Origin: Nonomuraea candida
Lineage (GTDB): Bacteria; Actinomycetota; Actinomycetes; Streptosporangiales; Streptosporangiaceae
DNA length: 64,000 bases
NCBI RefSeq assembly: GCF_000725485.1
Contig: NZ_JOAG01000032.1
Span: 78,895 to 142,894 of the forward strand
Reading direction: 5' to 3'
Positions 1 to 9,276 of the stretch are shown one piece after another. The notes beneath the pieces are model-generated. The model was not told where the DNA came from. It did not search any database and saw nothing but the letters and a program-made list of their open reading frames with translations. A program made the position numbers and the translations under genes. Positions within the stretch are counted from its first letter, which is position 1. Each line of letters starts with the position of its first letter.

Positions 1-356
1 ACCCCGAGGAAGTCCTTCATCACCGGATGCGCCTTGGGCCACCACTCGAACCTGGGGTCCTTGCGCAGGTCGGGCAGCCTGACCGGGGTGCCGTCGCGCA
101 ACATCGCGCCGAGCATGCCGTGCTGCCTGGGCAGCGGCCCGATCGCGTCCCACTGCTTGTCGGTGAGGCCCTCGGCGACGAACTCGGCGAACGAGCCGTC
201 GTCGTCGGGCACGCCGAGCGCGGCGTAGCGGGCGTCGAGGAGGCGCTGTGCCGAGCGTACGATGACCTGGAGCACCTCGCGGACCGACAGATGGCGGGTC
301 ACCGCCAGCACGGCGGAGCTCACCGCCTGCAAAATCTCGTCCCGGTCGGAGGTCAC
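1..356 (-). CDS. GAF-domain sensor histidine kinase, N-terminus (partial)
   Basis: Only about 118 N-terminal residues are present; the gene runs off the left edge. The chosen GTG start has an in-frame TAG four codons upstream, so no earlier start is possible. The segment VREVLQVIVRSAQRLL followed by DARYAALGV is the typical entry into a GAF domain of DevS/NreB-like actinobacterial sensor kinases, and a later RDGTPVRLPDLRKDPRF stretch also fits GAF sensors. The kinase domain itself is not in the window, so the histidine-kinase part is inferred from the family. It is divergent from the dehydrogenase at 473. Confidence 0.7.
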   Translation of the reverse strand, partial: MTSDRDEILQAVSSAVLAVTRHLSVREVLQVIVRSAQRLLDARYAALGVPDDDGSFAEFVAEGLTDKQWDAIGPLPRQHGMLGAMLRDGTPVRLPDLRKDPRFEWWPKAHPVMKDFLG

Positions 357-472
357 TGCCCCACTCTATGGGGCCGTGACCGGCGGCCGGCCGGTCCTAG
401 GACGATGTGCCGAGGCGGGCGCGGGCCCTGAGGCCGATGTGCGGCGCGGGCGGCGAACCTAGCGTCGGTGAC

Positions 473-1129
473 ATGACGAACACCGCAATCATCACCGGCG
501 CCTCCCGGGGGCTCGGCCTCGCCTTCGCCAGGGTGCTGGCGGGCGCGGGCTGGCACCTCGTGCTGACCGCCCGCGGGGCCGAGGAGCTGCGGCGGGCCGC
601 CGACGAGCTGGGCGCGACCGCGATCCCCGGCGACGTGACGGACCCCGGGCACGTGCGACGGCTGGCCGAGGCGGCGCCCGGGCTCGACCTGCTGGTCAAC
701 AACGCCAGCGACCTGGGCGTGACGCCGCTGCCGCCGCTGGCGGGCTATCCGCTGGAGGCGTTCAGGGCGCTGCTGGAGACGAACGTGACCGCGCCGCTCG
801 CCCTCGTCCAGGCCACGCTGCCCGCGCTGCGCGCCGCCGGCGGCTCGATCGTGAACATCACCTCCGACGCCGCCACGGGGGCGTACGAGGGCTGGGGCGG
901 CTACGGCGCCACCAAGGCCGCGCTGGAGCAGCTGTCCAACGTGCTGGCGGCCGAGGAGCCCGGGGTGCGGGTCTGGTGGGTCGATCCGGGCGAGATGAAC
1001 ACCCGGATGCTCGCCGACGCCGTGGGAGCGGAGGAGGCCGCCGGCGCCGCCGACCCGGCCAAGGTGGCGGCCGCGCTGCACGACCTGGTCGCCTCCCGTC
1101 CCGCCAGCGGGAAAGTGAGCCTGCAATGA
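473..1129 (+). CDS. Short-chain dehydrogenase/reductase (SDR)
   Basis: A 218-residue classical SDR. The Rossmann glycine motif TGASRGLG is at residues 8-15, NNAS at 76-79, and the catalytic Ser131, Tyr144 and Lys148 (YGATK) are all present, so it should be an active NAD(P)H-dependent oxidoreductase of unknown substrate. The ATG at 473 is chosen because the sequence begins directly with the Rossmann strand; an upstream in-frame ATG at 407 would add 22 Arg-rich residues. Its stop codon overlaps the start of the QueA-like gene (ATGA), so the two are translationally coupled. Confidence 0.85.
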   Translation: MTNTAIITGASRGLGLAFARVLAGAGWHLVLTARGAEELRRAADELGATAIPGDVTDPGHVRRLAEAAPGLDLLVNNASDLGVTPLPPLAGYPLEAFRALLETNVTAPLALVQATLPALRAAGGSIVNITSDAATGAYEGWGGYGATKAALEQLSNVLAAEEPGVRVWWVDPGEMNTRMLADAVGAEEAAGAADPAKVAAALHDLVASRPASGKVSLQ

Positions 1130-2301
1130 CCCCCGCACTGGACCGGCGGGAGAGCGAACCCACGACGCCCGCCGCCTTCGACCGGCGGGAGAGCGAGCGC
1201 GCGACGCCGGCCGCGTTCGACCGGCGAGAGAGCGAACCCGCGACGTCGGCAGGCTTCTCCGGGTTGGAGCGGCGGGGGGCCGGGCCCGAGGTGGGCGGGG
1301 GGCTGGACTTCGTGCTGCCGCCGGGGCTGTCCGCCCGCGAGCCGCCGGAGGCCAGGGGCATGGCCAGGGACGCGGTGCGCCTGCTGGTCTCGCGCGGCGA
1401 CCAGGCGCCGAGCCACCACCACTTCGGCGACCTGCCGGAGCTGCTCGAACCCGGCGACCTGATCGTGGTGAACAACTCGGCGACCCTGCCCGCGGCCGTC
1501 CGGCTCGACCGGCTGGCCGTGCACTTCTCGACCGCCAGGCAGGACGGCACGTGGCTGGTCGAGCTGCGCCGCCGCACCGCCAGGGCGTCGGAGCCGTACG
1601 CCGGAGGCGAGCCCGGCGAGTGGCTGCCCCTGCCGGGCGGGGCCACGCTGCGGCTGATCGAGCGGGAGACGCCACGGCTGTGGCGGGCGGCGCTGGATCG
1701 GGACGTGGAGGCGTACCTGCAGGCGCACGGGGCGCCGATCCGCTACTCGTACGTGACGCGGGACTGGCCGATCGAGGCGTACCAGACCGTGTTCGCGACC
1801 GTGCCGGGCAGCGCGGAGATGCCGAGCGCGGCGCGGCCGTTCACCGACAGGCTGGTGACGGCGCTGGTGGCGCGCGGGATCGGGATCGCCCCCATCACGC
1901 TGCACACGGGCGTGGCCTCGCCGGAGAAGGACGAGCCGCCCTACGCCGAGCGGTACGAGGTGCCGCCCGCCACCGCGCGCCTGGTCGACCTGACCAGACG
2001 GAACGGCGGCCGGGTGGTGGCGGCGGGCACCACCGTCGTACGGGCGCTGGAGACCGCCGCGGGCCCCGACGGCCGGGTCAGGCCCGCCCGCGGCTGGACC
2101 CGGCACCTCGTGACACCGCGGTCCGGCGTGCGCGCCGTGACGGGACTGATCACCGGACTGCACGAGCCGCGCTCCAGCCACCTGCTCATGCTGACCGCGA
2201 TCGCGGGCGAGCCGGCGCTGGCCCGCGCGTACGAGGAGGCGCTGCGTGCCGGATACCTGTGGCACGAGTTCGGCGACACGCACCTGATCCTGCGGAAATA
2301 A
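1126..2301 (+). CDS. S-adenosylmethionine:tRNA ribosyltransferase-isomerase family protein (QueA-like)
   Basis: A 391-residue QueA-family protein. Family segments seen are LEPGDLIVVNNSATLPA, HTGVASPEKDEPPYAERYEV and the C-terminal GLHEPRSSHLLMLTA. QueA proper transfers a ribosyl unit from SAM to 7-aminomethyl-7-deazaguanine in tRNA during queuosine synthesis; many actinomycetes carry this paralogue without an obvious queuosine pathway, so the real substrate is uncertain. The N-terminus is unusual: residues 6-44 are three tandem 13-residue copies beginning DRRES, encoded by 39-bp repeats at 1141-1257. The start overlaps the SDR stop. Confidence 0.8.
   Translation: MTPALDRRESEPTTPAAFDRRESERATPAAFDRRESEPATSAGFSGLERRGAGPEVGGGLDFVLPPGLSAREPPEARGMARDAVRLLVSRGDQAPSHHHFGDLPELLEPGDLIVVNNSATLPAAVRLDRLAVHFSTARQDGTWLVELRRRTARASEPYAGGEPGEWLPLPGGATLRLIERETPRLWRAALDRDVEAYLQAHGAPIRYSYVTRDWPIEAYQTVFATVPGSAEMPSAARPFTDRLVTALVARGIGIAPITLHTGVASPEKDEPPYAERYEVPPATARLVDLTRRNGGRVVAAGTTVVRALETAAGPDGRVRPARGWTRHLVTPRSGVRAVTGLITGLHEPRSSHLLMLTAIAGEPALARAYEEALRAGYLWHEFGDTHLILRK
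1141..1257 (+). repeat. 39-bp tandem repeat, three copies, inside the queA-like gene
   Basis: Copies at 1141-1179, 1180-1218 and 1219-1257 each begin with GACCGGCG and keep the reading frame. Each encodes a 13-residue unit of the form DRRES..(T/A)T.A.F. Confidence 0.9.
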
Positions 2302-2439
2302 CCTTTACCCGATCTTTGCGGAGGCGATGCGGAGCAGCGCGGGGCCGTCGCCGCCCGCCGCGCCGCGCACGCTGCGCCCGTGGCGGAAAGCCCAACCTGC
2401 TTCACGAGCATCGACCCGGGCGCAGTACCGTGGCTGGAT

Positions 2440-3660
2440 GTGGACCAGCGCACCCTCCTGATCACACTCACCGGCCCCGACCGCCCGGGCGTCACTTCCC
2501 GGCTTTTCTCCGTCCTGTCACGCTTTCCGGTGACAGTCTCGGACATCGAGCAGGTCGTCATCCGCGGCCGGCTCACGCTCGGCGTGCTCGTCACCTACGC
2601 GGGCGGCCCCTCGACCGGCACCGGCACCACGCTCGGCGCCATGTGGACCGCCGTCGAGCGGGTGGCCGAGGACCTCGGCATGGAGGTGGAGCTCTCCACC
2701 GGATCGCAGGCCAAGGAGCAGCGCCGCCGCGGCCGCCTGTCCGTCAGCGTGCTCGGCGCCACGCTCCAGCCCGCCGCCATCGCGGGCATCGCCGGCCGCA
2801 TCGCCGCCGCCGGCGCCAACATCGACCGCATCGAACGCCTCGCCCAGTGGCCCGTCACCTGCATCGAGCTGTCCGTGTCCGGGGCCGACCCCGACGCGCT
2901 GCGCGTGGAGCTGGCCGCCGAGGCCGCCGCGCAGGAGGTCGACGTCGCCGTCCAGCGCACCGGCCTGTCCCGCCGGGCCAAGCGGCTGATCGTCATGGAC
3001 GTCGACTCGACCCTCATCCAGGGCGAGGTCATCGAGCTGCTCGCGGCCCACGCCGGCTGCCTCGACGAGGTCGCCAGGGTGACCGAGGAGGCGATGCGCG
3101 GCGAGCTCGACTTCGCCGAGTCGCTCAAGCGCCGCGTGGCCCTGCTCGAAGGGCTGCCCGCCGAGGTGTTCGAGCAGGTGCGCAAGGAGGTCGTGCTCAC
3201 CCCCGGCGCCCGCACGCTGGTGCGCACGCTCAAGCGGCTCGACTACCGCTTCGCCATCGTCAGCGGCGGCTTCACCCAGATCACCGACGGGCTGGTGCAG
3301 GAGCTGGGCATCGACTACTCCGCCGCGAACGTCCTCGAAGTCGTCGACGGCCGGCTGACCGGGCGCGTCGTCGGCGAGATCGTCGACCGGCCCGGCAAGG
3401 CGCGGGCGTTGGAGAGGTTCGCGCGCGAGGCCCGCCTGCCGATCTCCCAGACCGTGGCCATCGGCGACGGGGCCAACGACCTCGACATGATCGCGAGGGC
3501 CGGGCTGGGCATCGCCTTCAACGCCAAGCCGGTGGTGCGGCAGGCGGCCGACACCGCGGTGAACACGCCGTACCTCGACTCGATCCTCTACCTGCTGGGG
3601 ATCTCGCGGGACGAGGTCGAGGCGGCCGACGCGGAGGACGGCGTCCTGACCCCGCGCTGA
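2440..3660 (+). CDS. serB: Phosphoserine phosphatase SerB with ACT domains
   Basis: About 406 residues. Tandem ACT-type regulatory domains (LLITLTGPDRPGVTSRLFSV and LSVSVLGATLQPAAIAGIAG) are followed by a HAD phosphatase domain with the nucleophile motif VMDVDSTLI, a Ser/Thr motif near IVSGGFTQI, and the Mg-binding GDGANDLDM. It hydrolyses phosphoserine in the last step of serine biosynthesis; the ACT domains suggest amino-acid feedback. I place the start at the GTG at 2440 because the ACT domain begins there; an in-frame GTG at 2380 would add 20 residues with no recognisable ribosome site. Confidence 0.9.
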   Translation: MDQRTLLITLTGPDRPGVTSRLFSVLSRFPVTVSDIEQVVIRGRLTLGVLVTYAGGPSTGTGTTLGAMWTAVERVAEDLGMEVELSTGSQAKEQRRRGRLSVSVLGATLQPAAIAGIAGRIAAAGANIDRIERLAQWPVTCIELSVSGADPDALRVELAAEAAAQEVDVAVQRTGLSRRAKRLIVMDVDSTLIQGEVIELLAAHAGCLDEVARVTEEAMRGELDFAESLKRRVALLEGLPAEVFEQVRKEVVLTPGARTLVRTLKRLDYRFAIVSGGFTQITDGLVQELGIDYSAANVLEVVDGRLTGRVVGEIVDRPGKARALERFAREARLPISQTVAIGDGANDLDMIARAGLGIAFNAKPVVRQAADTAVNTPYLDSILYLLGISRDEVEAADAEDGVLTPR

Positions 3661-3732
3661 GCGCTCCTCGGGTCAGCGCTCCTCGGGTCAGTTTTCCTCG
3701 GGGCGCTCCTCGGGTCAGCGCTCCTCGGGCTC
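3661..3732. repeat. 15-bp degenerate tandem repeat
   Basis: Units GCGCTCCTCGGGTCA at 3661 and 3676, a shortened variant at 3691, then copies at 3703 and 3718. The array starts immediately after the serB stop and overlaps the 3' end of the convergent sixA-like gene, supplying its last codons (EER stop). Confidence 0.85.
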
Positions 3733-4197
3733 GTGCTCCTTGGGGTCCCAGTGCGTGACGAGGTGTCCCTGGCCCGGCCAGAGGTCCTCCCACGCCGGCT
3801 CCACCCGGATCACCGCGAACGCGCCCGGCCGGAACACGTAGTCGCCCCCGGCCAGCCCCAGGGCCAGCTCGTGCACGCCCGGATTGTGCCCGCACAACAC
3901 GACCGTGCCCAGGTCGGGATCGGCCCGCCGGACGATCTCCAGCAGCTCCTCCGGGTACGCCTCGTAGATGTCGCGTTCGTAGCTGATCTCCACCCCGGGG
4001 AAGGCCAGCTCGGCGGTGCGCCGGGTCCTGAGCGCCGGCGAGCAGAGCACCACGTCGGGGTCCAGGCCGGCCGCCCTGATCTCGTCGCCGGCCCGCGCGG
4101 CGTCCCGCTCGCCCCGGTCGGTCAGGGGACGCTCGCGATCGGCCAGGCCGGGCACCTGGGCGGCTTTCGCGTGCCGCAGCAGGATCAAGGTACGCAC
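3715..4197 (-). CDS. SixA-type histidine phosphatase
   Basis: A 160-residue protein of the histidine phosphatase superfamily. The N-terminal catalytic motif is LILLRHAKA (His8), with the second conserved His in LCGHNPGVHELA. The size and lack of an extra cap domain fit SixA-like phosphohistidine phosphatases; the substrate is not evident. It follows the 38-residue membrane protein at 4202-4318 by four bases, so the two probably form an operon. Its C-terminus is encoded by the 15-bp tandem repeat and may vary between strains. Confidence 0.85.
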   Translation of the reverse strand: MRTLILLRHAKAAQVPGLADRERPLTDRGERDAARAGDEIRAAGLDPDVVLCSPALRTRRTAELAFPGVEISYERDIYEAYPEELLEIVRRADPDLGTVVLCGHNPGVHELALGLAGGDYVFRPGAFAVIRVEPAWEDLWPGQGHLVTHWDPKEHEPEER

Positions 4198-4201
4198 GCG
4201 C

Positions 4202-4318
4202 TCATCCCGTCCTCGACGCCCAGATGGACAGGGCGATGATCACGGCCAGGACCCCGACCATCGCCAGGAGGATCAGGCCCAGGGTCTTGCCGCCGCTGGG
4301 CCGGTTCTCATCGTTCAC
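4202..4318 (-). CDS. Small single-pass membrane protein
   Basis: A 38-residue ORF with a GTG start: a short polar N-terminus (MNDENRPSGGK), one hydrophobic segment (LGLILLAMVGVLAVIIALSI) and a short basic tail. It has no recognised family. Position and spacing, four bases before the sixA-like start on the same strand, support it as a real gene. Function is unknown. Confidence 0.6.
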   Translation of the reverse strand: MNDENRPSGGKTLGLILLAMVGVLAVIIALSIWASRTG

Positions 4319-4442
4319 GCAGCCCAGTTTCCCACCGGAACCCTCCGGTCCCCACGCCCACCCTCAACCGGCCTTCACCACGAACCCCGGCCGGCCGTCA
4401 CGCGGCGAACGTCCGACCGTTCGGCCCCCTTCGCGCACGCGA

Positions 4443-4476
4443 ACGCCCGCTCCCCGAAGGGCCGGGAAGCGGGCGT
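4443..4476 (-). terminator. Rho-independent-like hairpin after hppA
   Basis: A perfect 9-bp stem, ACGCCCGCT pairing with AGCGGGCGT, lies just past the hppA stop. There is no long U-tract, which is common for actinomycete terminators. Confidence 0.6.
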
Positions 4477-4496
4477 CGGTCGAACCGGGGCCGGGG

Positions 4497-6812
<2,316 letters not shown>

Positions 6813-7263
6813 CGTTCTCCTCGGCAAGACCGGTCGTCCTGCCCGGGCGGTGCTGCAGTTTTCCTCGGCGGGTGTTGCGGCACCATCCGGGTTGTGGGTG
6901 CCGCTTCCGGTTGAATCCGCGTTCCGCCGGATCACCTTGGCCGGTGCCGGGAGTCTACGCAGGCACTCCACGGATATGAAGGCTCTCGCGGTCGCTAATT
7001 GTGCGAGTGTCCGGCAATCCCCTGCCAGCGACCCGGTTTGGGTTCTGACAAGCGGAATTTCCGCGTGTTTACGGTCAATGCAAGATCGCGAATCGGCCTG
7101 ACCGGAATCAGGTTTCAGGTGAGGATGGTTCGAAGGTCTGGTGGTTTATGGGCGGGAAAGCGCGCAGGCGGGGAGAACGCGCGACACCCGCTCCGCCCCA
7201 CGTCGTCGCCGCGGCCGCCGGCGCTCCTGGTCCCACGCTGCGGCCCCAGAGAACGAGGCTTCT
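6813..7263. other. Gene-free spacer upstream of hppA
   Basis: No coding region is supported here. It holds the hppA leader and presumably its promoter; stretches near 6985-7110 are less G+C-rich than the surroundings. Confidence 0.5.
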
Positions 7264-7945
7264 CTAGGAGCTGTTTCGTGGATCCGTTATCGCCGCCTCC
7301 GGCGCAGCGCCGGAGGCCTTGTCTTCGCCTCGGAAGGCCGGCGCCAGCGCCAGGAGGAACACGGCGCCCGCGATGGGCGCCCGTGGCAGGCTGAGCGACG
7401 GAAGGAAGCTCGCCTCGAGTCCTGCCCGGTCGAGCACGGCCTCCACGGCGCGACCGGACAGCACGGGACCGAGCACATTCGAGACGAGCACAAGAGCGGC
7501 GACCCAGGCGATCCGGGCAGCGTTGCCCCTCCCGAAAGACCACCCGCGTACCAGAGAACTCAGCAGAAGGGCGGCCACGCCTGCGCAGACAGCGCTCGGC
7601 AGACGTCTGCGCGGGAGAGCACCTGTTCGGTGACGGTGGAGTCCCATACGTTCAGGGAGAGCTCTCCCTCGCCGAGCACGACGCCAGGGGGAAGCTTCAC
7701 CCGTTCACCCGCAGGCGATCAGCGGCTTCCAGCGTGGGCACGACGCGTATGGTGATCTGTCCGGGAGCCTGGGTGGCGCCGTTGACTGGCCCAATGCCCC
7801 CTGGCCCCAAACCCAGGCAGCACTCAGGGCACCAGACACTCACGCAGCCAACCAGCCAGCCAGCCACCCAGGCACCGCCGGGCGGTGACCCGGCCGCCGA
7901 ACGCGATAGACCCGACCGCCAAGCGCGGTGCCCCGCAGAACCCAT
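7264..7945 (-). pseudogene. Decayed DUF2975-like membrane protein
   Basis: Three overlapping minus-strand frames carry consecutive pieces of one protein. The first ends GQITIRVVPTLEAADRLRVN; a second carries KLPPGVVLGEGELSLNVWDS; a third (from about 7600) carries CAGVAALLLSSLVRG and then APIAGAVFLLALAPAF. The order and hydrophobic pattern fit DUF2975-type four-helix membrane proteins, but at least two frameshifts separate the pieces and there is no clean N-terminus. The MerR/XRE regulator usually paired with DUF2975 genes is not seen. Confidence 0.6.
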
Positions 7946-8335
7946 GACACGGGTTCAAGGACCGCAGGACCCTGCGGACGCGCCTCGACGGGCCCACACA
8001 AGCCTCAGGGAGTCGGGCACCTTCATCCCTGCGGAAACCGCAGACGACGCTCCAAACCTGACAGGGGACTCATCAGAGGCCGTTCTGAGGCCGGGAGGCC
8101 CCCCGCGCCCTACGGCCGCGTCACCAGATCACTCGGCCCCTCACCACCGAGCCCTCACGGCCGGTCTCCCGTGGTCGGCCTCCCATGGTCGGACCAGACC
8201 CCATGGTGACATCGCGAACGACTGCCACCAAGACCATGAGAGACCACGAGGAGACGCGGCAGCACGCCTGGCGTACCCCATCGGGCGCTCGCCTACGGCG
8301 GCGGCCAGGCACGGAGGCGCCACCAGCGGCGGCGG
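7946..8335. other. Gene-free spacer
   Basis: No ORF here has recognisable family features. The left edge is CAGC/CCAGC-rich (about 7850-7880). It probably includes decayed sequence upstream of the DUF2975-like remnant and the 3' region of the rsbW-like gene. Confidence 0.4.
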
Positions 8336-8755
8336 TCAGACACCGACGGCGGCCGGCCAGCTCATGCGGATGTTCGTCCCCTTAGGGCTGGGAAACACCT
8401 CGACATCGTCGGCCAGACCTTCGATGACGGCCAGCCCGAAGTTCGACATGAACGAGTCGGAGAGCATGCCGAGATCGAGGGGCCGCTCCTGCTTGATCTC
8501 ATCGCTGGGGGCTTGGTCACTGACCGTGACCTCGAAACGCCCGGAATCGTCCCGCAGCTCGATGCGGATGGGCTCGCCCGGACAGTGGGCTCGATGTGCC
8601 TCGACTGCCCGGGAGCACGCCTCACCCACGGCGAGCCTGACCTCGTCCAGCAGGGACTCCTCCACGCCGGTGCGGCGGGCTATCGCCGTCGCCACCAGCC
8701 GGGCGGTCCGCACATGCGCGGGGAGAGCGCTGAACGTCAGCTCGACGGTAGCCAT
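8336..8755 (-). CDS. HATPase_c anti-sigma-factor-like protein (BldG partner)
   Basis: A 139-residue RsbW/SpoIIAB-type ATPase-fold protein starting one base downstream of bldG, the same arrangement as bldG and its downstream orf in Streptomyces. In the N-box the expected E-A-x-x-N reads EACSR, so Arg49 replaces the Mg-coordinating Asn; the glycine-rich lid is also weak (SNFGLAVIEGLADDVEV). It may therefore bind partners without strong kinase activity. Expected role: anti-sigma factor or switch protein sequestered by BldG. Confidence 0.85.
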   Translation of the reverse strand: MATVELTFSALPAHVRTARLVATAIARRTGVEESLLDEVRLAVGEACSRAVEAHRAHCPGEPIRIELRDDSGRFEVTVSDQAPSDEIKQERPLDLGMLSDSFMSNFGLAVIEGLADDVEVFPSPKGTNIRMSWPAAVGV

Positions 8756-8756
8756 G

Positions 8757-9107
8757 CTACTTGTCTTTGCCGTGAGCTTCCTTGGCCTCGTCGACCGAAG
8801 CGTAGATCCCGAAGACCTTGGTCAGACCGGTGATCCGGAAGATCTTGAGGATGCGCTCCTGCGTGCAGACCAGCTCCAGGGAGCCGTCGTGCGCGCGTAC
8901 CCGCTTGAGCCCCCCGACCAGGACACCGAGGCCCGTGGAGTCGAGGAAGTCGACCTTCTCCATGTTCACAAGAAGGTGGAAGTTGCCCTTGTTGACCAGG
9001 TCGATGAGGAGCTCACGCAATCTCGGCGCCGTGTAGACATCGATCTCACCCTCGACCTCCACGATGGTGAGTCGGTCTTCGGTGCGGTGATCCAACTTCA
9101 GATCCAC
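8757..9107 (-). CDS. bldG: Anti-sigma factor antagonist BldG
   Basis: A 116-residue STAS-domain protein closely matching Streptomyces BldG in sequence and length ([52 protein letters not shown]). Ser57 in FLDST is the phosphorylation site known to switch BldG off; the unphosphorylated form frees sigma factors for development and stress. The GTG start at 9107 is preceded by GGAGGATCT; a longer in-frame start at 9206 is unlikely. It is followed by the rsbW-like gene and is divergent from the helicase. Confidence 0.95.
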   Translation of the reverse strand: MDLKLDHRTEDRLTIVEVEGEIDVYTAPRLRELLIDLVNKGNFHLLVNMEKVDFLDSTGLGVLVGGLKRVRAHDGSLELVCTQERILKIFRITGLTKVFGIYASVDEAKEAHGKDK

Positions 9108-9276
9108 AGATCCTCCAGCGCCTCGCCTGCGAAAGTACTCTTGCGGGCCTGGCAATCTGGAGCGTGGCCCCAGACTGTCCGACCCTGACGCGCGGCATTC
9201 AACCACGCGCCTGGCTTGTGTCTATACGAAATCACGATTCCCGGCGACTTTGCCCATCGATGCAAGACTGGAAACA

